Shown here one piece after another: positions 41,519 through 50,633 of a stretch of DNA of 64,000 nucleotides. Within the stretch, counting starts at the first letter, position 1. Every line of letters starts with the position of its first letter. This stretch comes from Chitinimonas koreensis (GTDB lineage: Bacteria > Pseudomonadota > Gammaproteobacteria > Burkholderiales > Chitinimonadaceae). The notes under the pieces were generated by a model. The model made no database searches and was not told the origin of the DNA. It saw nothing but the letters and a program-made list of their open reading frames with translations. The position numbers were made by a program, and so were the translations under genes. The stretch spans positions 2,133,001 to 2,197,000 of the forward strand of contig NZ_CP060704.1 in the NCBI RefSeq assembly GCF_014353015.1. The letters run 5' to 3'.

Positions 41519-42394
41519 ATGAGCACGCTCTTCAAGAAAGTCGCGCTGGTCGCCCGGCGCAACAGCCCGAACATCGGCGATCCGCTGCGCCGCCTGGCTA
41601 CGCTGCTGCGGGCGCTCGACTGCGCGATCATCCTCGATGCCGACACCGCCGGCGAACATCCGATCGCCGACGTGCAGATCGTGCCGCCCGAGCAGGTCGG
41701 CAAGGTCGCCGACCTGGTGATCGTGCTCGGCGGCGACGGCACCATGCTGTCGATCGCGCGGCTGGTGGCGCCGTACCGCATCCCGCTGGTCGGCATCAAC
41801 CAGGGCCGGCTCGGCTTCATGACCGACATCGCCAACCACGACATCGAGACGGTGATCCCGCGCATCCTCGACGGCGATTTCGTGCCCGAGGAGCGCATGC
41901 TGCTGGCGGCCAAGGTGATCCGCGACGAGCGCGAGGTGCACGGCGCGCTGGCCTTCAACGACGTGGTGTTCAGCCGCGGCTCGCTCGGCTCGATGATCGA
42001 GTTCGAGATCTTCATCGACGACCAGTTCGTCTACAGCCAGCGCTCGGATGGCCTGATCGTCAGCACCCCGACCGGCTCGACCGCCTACTCGCTGGCCTCG
42101 GGCGGGCCGATCCTGCATCCCACCGTGCCGGCCATCGCGCTGGTGCCGATCTGCCCGCAGACCATGAGTGCGCGGCCGATCGCGGTGAACGACGCTTCCA
42201 CGGTCGAGTTCATGCTCACCCGCGGCTCGGAGGTGAAGGTGCACTTCGACGGCCAGTCGCACTTCGACATCCGCGAGATGGACCGCGTCACCATCAAGCG
42301 CTACCGCAATTCGCTGCGCATCCTGCATCCGGTCGGGTACAACTACTACGACATGCTGCGGCACAAGCTCCACTGGGGGGAGCGCCTATTCTGA
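41519..42394 (+). CDS. nadK: NAD kinase
   Basis: A 291-residue NAD+ kinase making NADP+. The catalytic GGDGT is at residues 71-75 (VLGGDGTMLSIARL). Other family blocks are NQGRLGFMTDI, FNDVVFSRG, DGLIVSTPTGSTAYSLASGG and HPTVPAIALVPICPQTMSAR. The length fits proteobacterial NadK. It lies upstream of recN, a common arrangement in beta- and gammaproteobacteria. A terminator-like hairpin follows at 42432. Confidence 0.97.
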   Translation: MSTLFKKVALVARRNSPNIGDPLRRLATLLRALDCAIILDADTAGEHPIADVQIVPPEQVGKVADLVIVLGGDGTMLSIARLVAPYRIPLVGINQGRLGFMTDIANHDIETVIPRILDGDFVPEERMLLAAKVIRDEREVHGALAFNDVVFSRGSLGSMIEFEIFIDDQFVYSQRSDGLIVSTPTGSTAYSLASGGPILHPTVPAIALVPICPQTMSARPIAVNDASTVEFMLTRGSEVKVHFDGQSHFDIREMDRVTIKRYRNSLRILHPVGYNYYDMLRHKLHWGERLF

Positions 42395-42431
42395 CCTGAT
42401 TGCCCTGGCGATCGCTCTGCGTTCGGTACAG

Positions 42432-42452
42432 GCCCCCGGCAAAGCCGGGGGC
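42432..42452 (+). terminator. Hairpin downstream of nadK
   Basis: GCCCCCGGC AAA GCCGGGGGC followed by TTGCGTTT. It has a stable nine-base stem 38 bases after the nadK stop. It forms the left end of a composite repeat that recurs at 45880 and 50973. Confidence 0.7.
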
Positions 42453-42582
42453 TTGCGTTTCGAGCGGGCTCGGGCAGCGGCGCCCCTTGATTCATTCCTA
42501 CTCCCCCGCCGCCACCGGGCCTCGGTGAAGTCGACTTCACCGGGTGGTCCAGAGGGGGCTCGCTGGCGCTCGTCAGCACCCC

Positions 42583-42652
42583 GTAGGAGCGGCTTCAGCC
42601 GCGAATGCTGGATGTGATACGAACGACGATTCGCGGCTGAAGCCGCTCCTAC
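42583..42652. repeat. REP-type hairpin, copy 1
   Basis: 24-base perfectly complementary arms (GTAGGAGCGGCTTCAGCCGC then GAAT at 42583-42606; reverse at 42629-42652) around a 22-base loop. Related copies are at 46626-46695 and 49408-49477. Confidence 0.9.
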
Positions 42653-42770
42653 GGGCATCTTTCGCGGTGGCGGATTGCCGACGGACCCGCCGCCATCCCG
42701 CACGCGCCATCCGTCATCCGCCGCGAATCCGGTAAAGTGCTGCGCTGATTTTCACCCTCCTTCCCAGGCC

Positions 42771-44429
42771 ATGCTGCTGTCCCTCCACCTGCGCGATTTC
42801 GTCATCGTCGACGAGCTCGACCTGAGCTTCGGTCCCGGTTTCACTGTCCTCAGCGGCGAGACCGGCGCCGGCAAGTCCATCCTGATCGATGCGCTGTCGC
42901 TGCTGCTCGGCCAGCGGGCCGAGGCCGGCGTGGTGCGGCATGGCGCCGAGCGCACCGAGCTGTCGGCCGAGTTCGCGCTGGCCGGCCGCGACGCGCTGGC
43001 GCAGCGGCTGCGGGACTGGGCGCTTGATGGCGACGACGAGGTGCTGCTGCTGCGCCGCACGCTCGATGCCGGCGGCCGCTCGCGCGCCTTCGTCAACGGC
43101 CGGCCGGCCACGCTGGCGCAGCTGCGCGAGATCGGCGAGACGCTGGTCGACATCCACGGCCAGCATGCCCACCAGTCGCTGATGCGGGCCGAGGCGCAGC
43201 GCGAGCTGCTCGACGCCTACGCCGGCCAGGCCGAGCCGGCGCGGCGGGTCAGGGCGGCCTTCCAGGCCTGGAAGGCCGCCGAGGACAAGCTGGCCCAGGC
43301 CAGCCGCCATGCCGGCGAATACGCCGCCGAACGCGAGCGGCTGCAGTGGCAGATCGAGGAGCTGGCCGCGCTGCGGCCGGCGCCGGCCGAATGGGCCGAG
43401 CTGCAGAACGAGCACGGCCGGCTCAGCCACGCCGCCAGCCTGATCGAAGGCGGCCGCCAGGCGCTGGCGGCGCTCAGCGACGACGAGCCCAGCGCGCAGT
43501 CGGCGCTGGCCGCCGTGCAGTCGCGGCTGGCCGACCTGGCGCGCCACGACACCGGCCTGAACGAGGTGGTCGAACTGCTGGCCGCGGCCGACGCGAACCT
43601 GTCCGAAGCGGTGCACGCGCTGCGCCACTACGCCGACCGGGTCGAGCTCGATCCGGCCCGGCTCGGCGAGGTCGAGCGGCGCATGGACGACATCTACCGG
43701 CTGGCGCGCAAATACCGCATCGAACCCGATCAGCTGGCCGACAAGCTGGCCGGCTGGCAGGCGCGGCTGGACGAGCTCGGCGGCGACGAGGGCATCGAGT
43801 CGCTCGAGGCCGCGGTGAAGTCGGCCGAAGCGAGCTACCGCAAGCTCGCCGGCCAGCTCGGCCGCGCGCGCCGCAAGGCGGCCGAGGCGCTCGGCCGGGC
43901 GGTCAGCGGCGAGATGCAGGCGATGGCGATGGCCGGCAGCCGGTTCGAGATCGCGCTGCTGCCGCTCGACGCGCCGGCGGCTTTCGGTCTCGAGCAGGTC
44001 GAGTTCCAGGTGGCGCCGCACGCGTCGGCGCCGGCGCGCTCGCTGGCCCGCGTGGCGTCCGGCGGCGAACTGTCGCGCATCAGCCTGGCGCTGCAGGTGG
44101 TGACCAGCCAGGTGGCGGCGGTGCCCACGCTGATCTTCGACGAGGTCGACGTCGGCATCGGCGGCCGCGTCGCCGAGATCGTCGGCAAGCTCTTGAAGAA
44201 GCTCGGCGAACGCCACCAGGTGCTGTGCGTCACCCACCTGCCGCAGGTGGCGGCCAGCGGCGACCGCCAGTACCAGGTCAGCAAGGTGCAGACCGCCGAA
44301 CGCATCGTCAGCAGCATCGCCGCGCTCGACGAGGCCGGCCGGGTCGAGGAGATCGCCCGCATGCTCGGCGGCGTCGACATCACCGATACCACGCGCCGCC
44401 ATGCGCGCGAGATGCTGGGCTACGCATAG
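42771..44429 (+). CDS. recN: DNA repair protein RecN
   Basis: A 552-residue SMC-like ATPase, the usual RecN length. Walker A GETGAGKS is at residues 29-36. The central coiled coil spans about 160-370. The C-terminal ABC signature ASGGELSRISLALQVV and Walker B PTLIFDEVDVGIGG are followed by QVLCVTHLPQVAASGD. It acts in double-strand break repair and is LexA-controlled in many bacteria; no LexA box was located by eye. I chose ATG 42771 because it starts exactly at the conserved MLLSLHLRDFVIVDEL. Confidence 0.97.
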   Translation: MLLSLHLRDFVIVDELDLSFGPGFTVLSGETGAGKSILIDALSLLLGQRAEAGVVRHGAERTELSAEFALAGRDALAQRLRDWALDGDDEVLLLRRTLDAGGRSRAFVNGRPATLAQLREIGETLVDIHGQHAHQSLMRAEAQRELLDAYAGQAEPARRVRAAFQAWKAAEDKLAQASRHAGEYAAERERLQWQIEELAALRPAPAEWAELQNEHGRLSHAASLIEGGRQALAALSDDEPSAQSALAAVQSRLADLARHDTGLNEVVELLAAADANLSEAVHALRHYADRVELDPARLGEVERRMDDIYRLARKYRIEPDQLADKLAGWQARLDELGGDEGIESLEAAVKSAEASYRKLAGQLGRARRKAAEALGRAVSGEMQAMAMAGSRFEIALLPLDAPAAFGLEQVEFQVAPHASAPARSLARVASGGELSRISLALQVVTSQVAAVPTLIFDEVDVGIGGRVAEIVGKLLKKLGERHQVLCVTHLPQVAASGDRQYQVSKVQTAERIVSSIAALDEAGRVEEIARMLGGVDITDTTRRHAREMLGYA

Positions 44430-44840
44430 CCCTGATGGCGCTAGCCCCAATGGCGCGGCCGGCGCCGCTGCCGTTCAATGGCGGCGGTCCCGGGCCGCTC
44501 CCGGCCGGCGCAAGGCCTGGCCGGACCGGTATCGGGGCGCTTCATCATAAGTAACCGCTTATCCGTTTTGCCGTACCGGCGGGCGGGTGCAATATATTCT
44601 TGCGTTGGATAAATGCCGTCGGCCCGTCATCATGCGGCGATACGGTCGTGCTTGCGGCCCCGCTGGGAATGTCGCGAAAGCCGCACCGGGACTGGCGTTC
44701 AGGCGCCACAGCAGGCGCCGTGCGCTGGCCGGGCACGGGATGCCAATGTAATCTCCGCATAGCGGTCGCGGCCCGGCCGGCGCCTTGGCGCCGCCGATGG
44801 ACGACCGGTCACGATAACGAGGCGAAGGGAGAAAACCACT
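44430..44840. other. Gap between recN and a binding-protein gene
   Basis: This is about 410 bases with no gene. An AT-rich patch near 44590-44612 (AATATATTCTTGCGTTGGAT) may hold the promoter of the downstream gene. The rest is GC-rich. No terminator or riboswitch-like structure was recognised. Confidence 0.4.
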
Positions 44841-45830
44841 ATGCAGTGGAATGTGATTCGGCGTTGTATCGCAGTGGTCGCCATGCTGGCATGCGCTATC
44901 GGCCTGGCCGAGGCCAAGCCGATCCGGGTCGGCTACCTGCCCGACATCGGTTTTTCGCCGCTCGACGTGGCGCAGGCGCAGGGCTTCTGGAAGGAGCTGG
45001 GCATCGAGGTCCAGCTCACCCCGTTCAACGACAGCGCGGCTCAGGCCAAGGCGCTGACCGAGGGCGACATCGACCTGGCCGGCGACCTGACCGGCAATTT
45101 CGTCGGCTGGGCGATGGGCGGGGCGTCGATCAAGCTGACCGCCGAGACCCACGCCTCCAACGGCAGCGTCAAGATCGTCAGCCGCGCCGGCGATGTGCAG
45201 AAGGGCCAGGCGGTCGGCATCGGCGCCGAGCAAGTCGGCGCGCTGTTCCTGCTGGGCCGCTACCTCAACGCCAAGGGCATGCAGCTGTCCGACGTCAAGC
45301 TGCAGGAAGGCCCGGCCGACAAGCAGCTGGCCGGCTTCCGCAAGGGCCAGCCGACCATGGTGGTGCTGTCCGACCCCGCCGCCAACGCGGCGCGGCGCGA
45401 GGGCACCGTGGTGGCCGACAGCGCGACCTATCCGGGCATGGTCACGGTCGGCTTCGCCGCCAGCAAGAGCGCGCTGGCCGCCATCCCCGAGGACCAGTGG
45501 GTGAAGTTCTACAAGGGCTGGCTCAAGGCGGTGAGCTGGGTGCGCAGCGGCAACTTCAAGTGGGCCGACTACCGCGGCGCGCTCGATCCCAAGATCTACG
45601 CCGCCACGCTGGCCGACGGCGACGCGGCGGCGATGGACATGTTCAACAGCGTCAAATTCCCCAGCGTGGCCGAGGGCGTCAAGCGCCACGGCCAGCTCGG
45701 CGGGCTCGAGTACCATGTCCGCGCGGTACTGCGCTTCATGCGCGAGAGCGGGCTGGCCAAGGGCGAGCCGGAGGCGCGCACGCTGATCCAGTCGAGCGCC
45801 TTCGAGAAGGCGCTGGCCGCTTCGCGGTAG
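44841..45830 (+). CDS. Periplasmic ABC-transporter substrate-binding protein (NMT1/TauA-like)
   Basis: A 329-residue protein with a signal peptide ending GLAEAK. The mature part begins PIRVGYLPDIGFSPLDVAQA and QGFWKELGIEVQLTPFNDSA, followed by ALTEGDIDLAGDLTGNFVGW. This is the type 2 fold of nitrate/sulfonate/thiamine-precursor binding proteins. No permease or ATPase is next to it, so the ligand and partners are unknown. Confidence 0.88.
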   Translation: MQWNVIRRCIAVVAMLACAIGLAEAKPIRVGYLPDIGFSPLDVAQAQGFWKELGIEVQLTPFNDSAAQAKALTEGDIDLAGDLTGNFVGWAMGGASIKLTAETHASNGSVKIVSRAGDVQKGQAVGIGAEQVGALFLLGRYLNAKGMQLSDVKLQEGPADKQLAGFRKGQPTMVVLSDPAANAARREGTVVADSATYPGMVTVGFAASKSALAAIPEDQWVKFYKGWLKAVSWVRSGNFKWADYRGALDPKIYAATLADGDAAAMDMFNSVKFPSVAEGVKRHGQLGGLEYHVRAVLRFMRESGLAKGEPEARTLIQSSAFEKALAASR

Positions 45831-45879
45831 AGCCGGTATGGGCTTGGCCCCATTGCGATGAACGCAGTCCGCAGTTCAG

Positions 45880-45900
45880 GCACCCGGCAAAGCCGGGCGC
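45880..45900 (+). terminator. Hairpin downstream of the binding-protein gene
   Basis: GCACCCGGC AAA GCCGGGCGC with TTGCC after it, 50 bases past the stop. It is the same kind of hairpin as at 42432 and 50973 and begins a second copy of the composite repeat. Confidence 0.6.
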
Positions 45901-46076
45901 TTGCCGACCGCGAAATCTCCGCCACCGGCTCGTCCGATCTCTTCCTGCTTCCCCCGCCCTCGCCGCCGCGAGGGGCCTCGCTGCGCTCGTAAGCGGCGGG
46001 CTCGACCATTGCATACAATCACGGCGGCTTCGCGACAGCCCCTGGTGATGAGTTATCTTCCAAACAATTGCACCCC

Positions 46077-46577
46077 ATGTCTGATCACAGCGATTTCATG
46101 CGTCTTGCCCTGGCCGAAGCGGCGCGCGCCGGTGCGGCCGGCGAGGTGCCGGTCGGCGCGGTGCTGGTCCGCGAGGGCAGGGTGCTGGCCAGCGGCTTCA
46201 ACCAGCCGATCGGCCTGTCGGACCCGTCGGCCCATGCCGAGATGCGCGCGCTGCGCGCGGCCGCGGCGGCGCTGGGCAACTACCGGCTGCCGGGCTGCGA
46301 GCTGTACGTGACGCTGGAGCCTTGCGCCATGTGCGCCGGCGCGATCCTGCACGCGCGGCTGGCGCGGGTGGTGTACGCCGCCGCCGATCCCAAGACCGGT
46401 GCGGCCGGCGGCGTGTTCGACCTGTTCGGCTACGGCCAGCTCAATCACCAGACCGAGGTGGTCGGCGGCGTGCTGGCCGACGAGGCCGGCCAGCTGCTGC
46501 GCGATTTCTTCGCCGAACGGCGCCGCGCGGCCAAGGCGGCGCGCGCGGCGGCGGGCGAGGGCGGCACGGTGGACTAG
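46077..46577 (+). CDS. tadA: tRNA-specific adenosine deaminase TadA
   Basis: A 166-residue deaminase converting A34 to inosine in tRNA-Arg(ACG). The zinc/catalytic motif HAE is at residues 53-55 and PCAMC at 82-86. AGEVPVGAVLVREG near the N-terminus and GAAGGVFDLFGYGQLNHQTE are typical for TadA. The start is ATG 46077; the upstream TTG at 46068 is less likely. Essential in most bacteria. Confidence 0.95.
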   Translation: MSDHSDFMRLALAEAARAGAAGEVPVGAVLVREGRVLASGFNQPIGLSDPSAHAEMRALRAAAAALGNYRLPGCELYVTLEPCAMCAGAILHARLARVVYAAADPKTGAAGGVFDLFGYGQLNHQTEVVGGVLADEAGQLLRDFFAERRRAAKAARAAAGEGGTVD

Positions 46578-46625
46578 CCACGGCGCTGGCGATCGGCCCG
46601 GCCGGTTTCGGCCCGCATGGTTTTC

Positions 46626-46695
46626 GCAGGCGCGGCTTCGGCCGCGAATCGTCGAGCCGGCCACGATTGTCATTCGCGGCTGAAGCCGCCCCTGC
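46626..46695. repeat. REP-type hairpin, copy 2
   Basis: Left arm GCAGGCGCGGCTTCGGCCGC then GAAT (46626-46649). The right arm at 46672-46695 is complementary except for two positions. It belongs to the same family as 42583 and 49408 but has diverged (GCAGGCGC in place of GTAGGAGC). Confidence 0.85.
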
Positions 46696-46813
46696 AAAAT
46701 GCCGTGGCCACGGCGATGGTTAGCCGCCGCCTATGGCGCTGCCGGGCGCGTCGGGGTAAGGTCGCCGGCCTTCCGCCGGGGCCGCCGTTCCCCGACGCTT
46801 CCAGGAGCCCGTC

Positions 46814-47739
46814 ATGTCCCGCCGCATCGTCGTCGACCTCGCCAGCCAGACCCTCACCCTGTTCGACGGCGACGCCGTGCTGCAGCGCTGCCGCGTCTCC
46901 ACCGGCGCGGCCGGCGCCGGCGAGCAGATGGGCAGCTACCGCACGCCGCGCGGCCGCCACGTGATCCGCGCCCGCATCGGCGCCGGCCTCCCGGCCGGCA
47001 CGGTGCTGGTCGGCCGCCGGCCCAGCCGCGAGACCTGGAGCCCCGAAGCCCATGCGGCAGCGCCGGGCCGCGACTGGATCCTCAGCCGCATCCTCTGGCT
47101 GTGCGGCACCCAGCCGTACTACAACCGCTTCGGCGCGGTCGACACCATGCGCCGCTACGTCTACCTGCACGGCACCCATGCGCTGGCCGAGCTGGGCCGG
47201 CCGGCTCGCGCGGCTGCATCCGGCTGGCCGATGCCGACCTGCTCGAACTGTTCGACCGGGTCGAGGCCGGCTGCGAGGTCGTCATCGTCGAGGACGCCGC
47301 GGCACCGCCCTCGTCCGACGAGCTGGCGATCCGCCGCCTGCCGGCACGGCTGGCCCGCGACGCCTTCGCGCTGCGCGCCGAGGTATTCCAGCGCGAGCTC
47401 GGCGTGCCGGCCGAATTCGAGCGCGACGCGGCGGACGCGGATGCGCATCACCTGGTCGGCTGGGATCGCTGGGGCCGGCCGGTGGCGGCGGCGCGGCTCC
47501 TGCCGGCCGGCACGCTGGGCCGCGTGGCGGTGCGGTCCGACTGGCGCGGCCGCGGCGCCGGCGCGAAGCTGGTGGCGGCCTGCCTCGCCGAGGCGCGCGC
47601 GCTGGGCTGGCACGAGCTGCGGCTGGCGGCCGAGGCCAACGCGGTCGGCTTCTGGCGCAAGCAGGGTTTCCAGCCCGAGGGCGAGCCATTCGTCGAGGCC
47701 GGCATCGCCCACCAGCGCATGGCGAAGCGGTTCTCGTAG
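46814..47739 (+). CDS. L,D-transpeptidase (YkuD) fused to a GNAT acetyltransferase, frameshifted
   Basis: ATG 46814 behind CCAGGAG. The YkuD domain starts MSRRIVVDLASQTLTLFDGD. Its catalytic motif needs one extra G at 47203-47204 to read HGTHALAELGRPGSRGCIRL (His119, Cys135). The continuing frame leads without a stop into a GNAT domain (ARDAFALRAEVFQRELGVPA, GRVAVRSDWRGRGAGAKLVA, FWRKQGFQPEGEPFVEAGIA) ending TAG at 47739. Restored length is about 309 residues. No signal peptide is visible, which is odd for a peptidoglycan enzyme. The GNAT part resembles the ElaA-type. Confidence 0.75.
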
Positions 47740-47771
47740 TCACATCGCTGCGGATTACATCGGGACAGGCT

Positions 47772-47786
47772 TGTAGAATTACTACA
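47772..47786. promoter_or_regulatory. HexR-like palindrome upstream of pyruvate kinase
   Basis: TGTAGAATTACTACA is a near-palindrome (TGTAG-N5-CTACA) in an AT-rich patch about 90 bases before the pyk start. It agrees with the reported HexR consensus TGTARTWWWAYTACA except at position 6. HexR controls central carbon genes including pyk in several proteobacteria. The assignment is inference. Confidence 0.45.
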
Positions 47787-47873
47787 CATAACCGGTATCA
47801 AGCCGGATACCCAGGCAGCCGAGTCCGCGGCACCGGCCTGCCTTACCCCACCCAAGCCGAGGAGTGCCCCGCC

Positions 47874-49301
47874 ATGCAACGCAGCACCAAGATCGTCGCC
47901 ACGCTCGGACCCGCCACCAGCGAACCCGAAGTGCTCACGCGGCTCATCGCCGCCGGCGTCAACGTCGTCCGTCTCAACTTCTCCCACGGCAAGGCCGACG
48001 ACCATATCGGCCGTGCCCAGATGGTGCGCGAGGCGGCGGCCCGCCTCGGCCTGCCGGTCGCCATCATGGTCGACCTGCAGGGCCCCAAGATCCGCGTCGG
48101 CAAGTTCGAGAAGAACAAGGTCACGCTCGAGCCGGGCCAGCTGTTCATCCTCGACGCCGCCTGCGAGCTCGGCAACGACGAGCGCGTCGGCCTCGACTAC
48201 AAGGAACTGCCGCGCGACGTGAACAGCGGCAACGTGCTGCTGCTCGACGACGGCCGCATCGTGCTCGACGTCGAGAGCGTGCAGGGCGCCGAGATCATCA
48301 CCCGGGTGCGGGTAGGCGGCGTGCTGTCGAACAACAAGGGAATCAACCGCCAGGGCGGCGGCCTGTCGGCGCCGGCACTGACGGCCAAGGACATGGACGA
48401 CATCAAGGTGGCGGCCAGGCTCGAGGCCGACTACGTGGCGGTCAGCTTCCCCAAGAGCAGCGCCGACATGTACATGGCGCGCACGCTGATCCAGGCGGCC
48501 GGCAGCCGTGCCCAGGTGGTGGCCAAGATCGAGCGCACCGAGGCGATCGCCAACCTGGAAGAACTGATCGAATCGTCCGACGTGATCATGGTGGCGCGCG
48601 GCGACCTGGCGGTCGAAGTCGGCGACGCGGCGGTGCCGGCCTTGCAGAAGCGGATGATTCGGCTCGCCCGCGAGAAGAACAAGCTGACCATCACCGCTAC
48701 CCAGATGATGGAATCGATGATCACCAGCCCGGTGCCGACGCGCGCCGAGGTCAGCGACGTCGCCAACGCGGTGCTCGACGGCACCGACGCGGTGATGCTG
48801 TCGGCCGAGACCGCGGCCGGCAAATACCCGGTCGAGACGGTCGAGGCGATGGCGCGCGTCTGCCTCGAGGCGGAAAAGTCGTCGGACTACCAGCTCGACC
48901 GCGATTTCCTCAACCGCGAATTCACCCGCGTCGACCAGTCGATCGCCATGGCGGCGCTGTTCACCGCCATCCACCTCAAGGTGAAGGCCATCGTGGCGCT
49001 GACCCAGACCGGCGCGACCGCGCTGTGGACCAGCCGGATCAACTGCGGCGTGCCGATCTACGCGATGACGCCCGAAGTCGGCGCCTACCGCCGGCTCAGC
49101 CTGTTCCGCGACGTCTACCCGATGACGCTGGCGCACGACTGCGACCAGAAATCGCTGCTGGCCTCGGCCGAGCTCAAGCTGCTCGAACAGGGCCTGGTGG
49201 TGCCGGGCGACCTGATCGTGGTGACGGTGGGCGATACCGTGGGGAAGATGGGCGGCACCAACACCATGAAGATCATGCGGGTGGCGGCGCAGCGGAACTG
49301 A
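47874..49301 (+). CDS. pyk: Pyruvate kinase
   Basis: A 475-residue glycolytic enzyme (PEP + ADP to pyruvate + ATP). It starts MQRSTKIVATLGPATSEPEV with AGGAG upstream. Active-site blocks are VNVVRLNFSHG, MVDLQGPKIRVG, KIERTEAIANLEELI (Lys-Glu) and DVIMVARGDLAVEVG, with KLTITATQMMESMITSPVPT and DVANAVLDGTDAVMLSAETA. It is complete and typical of type II PykA. Confidence 0.97.
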   Translation: MQRSTKIVATLGPATSEPEVLTRLIAAGVNVVRLNFSHGKADDHIGRAQMVREAAARLGLPVAIMVDLQGPKIRVGKFEKNKVTLEPGQLFILDAACELGNDERVGLDYKELPRDVNSGNVLLLDDGRIVLDVESVQGAEIITRVRVGGVLSNNKGINRQGGGLSAPALTAKDMDDIKVAARLEADYVAVSFPKSSADMYMARTLIQAAGSRAQVVAKIERTEAIANLEELIESSDVIMVARGDLAVEVGDAAVPALQKRMIRLAREKNKLTITATQMMESMITSPVPTRAEVSDVANAVLDGTDAVMLSAETAAGKYPVETVEAMARVCLEAEKSSDYQLDRDFLNREFTRVDQSIAMAALFTAIHLKVKAIVALTQTGATALWTSRINCGVPIYAMTPEVGAYRRLSLFRDVYPMTLAHDCDQKSLLASAELKLLEQGLVVPGDLIVVTVGDTVGKMGGTNTMKIMRVAAQRN

Positions 49302-49342
49302 GCGGCGCCCATCGGCGCCCGACGCGCCGGACGTAACGACGA

Positions 49343-49368
49343 CGCCCTCCGTATTCCTGCGGAGGGCG
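49343..49368 (+). terminator. Rho-independent terminator of pyk
   Basis: CGCCCTCCG TATTCCTG CGGAGGGCG followed by TTGTCTTTTG, 41 bases after the pyk stop. The nine-base stem with a T-rich tail is a standard intrinsic terminator. Confidence 0.88.
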
Positions 49369-49407
49369 TTGTCTTTTGTCCGGCGGAATCGGTTGGCCGA
49401 TGCGCCT

Positions 49408-49477
49408 GTAGGAGCGGCTTCAGCCGCGAATGGTCATGGTTGTCACGGCCGCCATTCGCGGCTGAAGCCGCTCCTAC
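49408..49477. repeat. REP-type hairpin, copy 3
   Basis: Arms identical to copy 1 (GTAGGAGCGGCTTCAGCCGC then GAAT at 49408-49431; reverse at 49454-49477) with an unrelated 22-base loop. Confidence 0.9.
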
Positions 49478-49505
49478 GCGAAACGCCTCATCCTGGCCGC
49501 GCCGT

Positions 49506-50633
49506 TCATACGACGCCGCTGTTGGCCTCGAGCGACACCGCGATGCTGTCCGGCCCCGACAGCCGCGCCTGGGTGAGCGCCGCCAGCGCGGCGGCCAGCA
49601 GGCTCTGCGCGCCGTCGATGCGGTTCAGGCCCATGGTCGCCACCCCGAATCGGGTCTGCAGCCGCGCCGCCAGGCCGGCCGGGCGGTGGGCGATGCGGCC
49701 GCGCATCACGTCCGCCAGCGTGACCGCGCCCTGGGTCGGCGTATTGGGCAGCAGCACGGCGAAGCGGTTGTCGGCCAACTGCCCCACCGTGTCGGTGCTG
49801 CGCAGCGATTGCTGCAGCAACTGGCCGATCCAGGCCAGCAGCGTGTCGTGCCGTGGCGCGGCGTCCGAAGCGGCGAGGTCTTGCATCTCGCCATTCGGGG
49901 CCGGGCCGCCGGACGTGGCGGCGCCTGGCGCCGATTCGCATGGCCCGGCGCCGGCCGCGCCGTCGCGGTCGATCTCCAGCACCACCAGCGTGAACGGCAT
50001 GGCGAAGCGCAGTGCGCGCTGGCATTCGTCCTCGATGCGGGCCAGCGTGCCGGCGCGGCCGGCGCGGCCGGGCAGCTGGCTGCGGCTGTCCTGGCTGCCG
50101 GCGCGTTCGCGTGCCTGCAACGCCACTTCGAGCTCGCGCCGCCGCCGGCGCCATTCGGCCAGCGCCGAGGCCTGCCGGCCGAGCTGCTGCAGCCAGTCGC
50201 GCTGCTCGTCCCCGAGCAGCCGGCTGCGCGTATCGAGCACGCTCAGCACGCCGATCGGCTGGCCGTCCAGCGCCTGGATCGGCACCGCGGCATACATGCG
50301 GAAGCCGCAGCCGCCGAGCGTGGGCGGCCGCCGCGCGGTACGCGGGTCGGCCTGCAGGTCGGCGACGTTGACCAGCGCGTTGTGCTGCAGCACCAGCTCG
50401 CACAGCGCGCCGTGGCGCGGCATCTGGCGGAACGGCAGCCAGTCGGCGCTCGACTTGATCCACACCGTATCGCGATCGACGAAGGCGACGAAGGCCTGCG
50501 GCGCATCGCACAGCCGCGCGGCCGCGCGTGCGACCAGGTCGAAATCGCCATGCTCGTGATCGTCGAGCGAACCGCTCTGGTATAGCGCGCGCAGGCGCTG
50601 CTCTTCCTGCTGCGCATGGATATCCGCCTTCAT
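49506..50633 (-). CDS. GAF domain protein with degenerate GGDEF domain
   Basis: ATG 50633-50631 behind AAGGAAG gives 375 residues. The N-terminal GAF domain (ARLCDAPQAFVAFVDRDTVW, LQHNALVNVADLQADPRTAR, FRMYAAVPIQALDGQPIGVL) is followed by a short coiled coil. A GGDEF-like fold comes next, in which the active-site loop is LADNRFAVLLPNT instead of GGDEF. The catalytic residues are missing, so it is unlikely to make c-di-GMP and may act as a sensor or a GTP/c-di-GMP-independent partner. Confidence 0.82.
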   Translation of the reverse strand: MKADIHAQQEEQRLRALYQSGSLDDHEHGDFDLVARAAARLCDAPQAFVAFVDRDTVWIKSSADWLPFRQMPRHGALCELVLQHNALVNVADLQADPRTARRPPTLGGCGFRMYAAVPIQALDGQPIGVLSVLDTRSRLLGDEQRDWLQQLGRQASALAEWRRRRRELEVALQARERAGSQDSRSQLPGRAGRAGTLARIEDECQRALRFAMPFTLVVLEIDRDGAAGAGPCESAPGAATSGGPAPNGEMQDLAASDAAPRHDTLLAWIGQLLQQSLRSTDTVGQLADNRFAVLLPNTPTQGAVTLADVMRGRIAHRPAGLAARLQTRFGVATMGLNRIDGAQSLLAAALAALTQARLSGPDSIAVSLEANSGVV

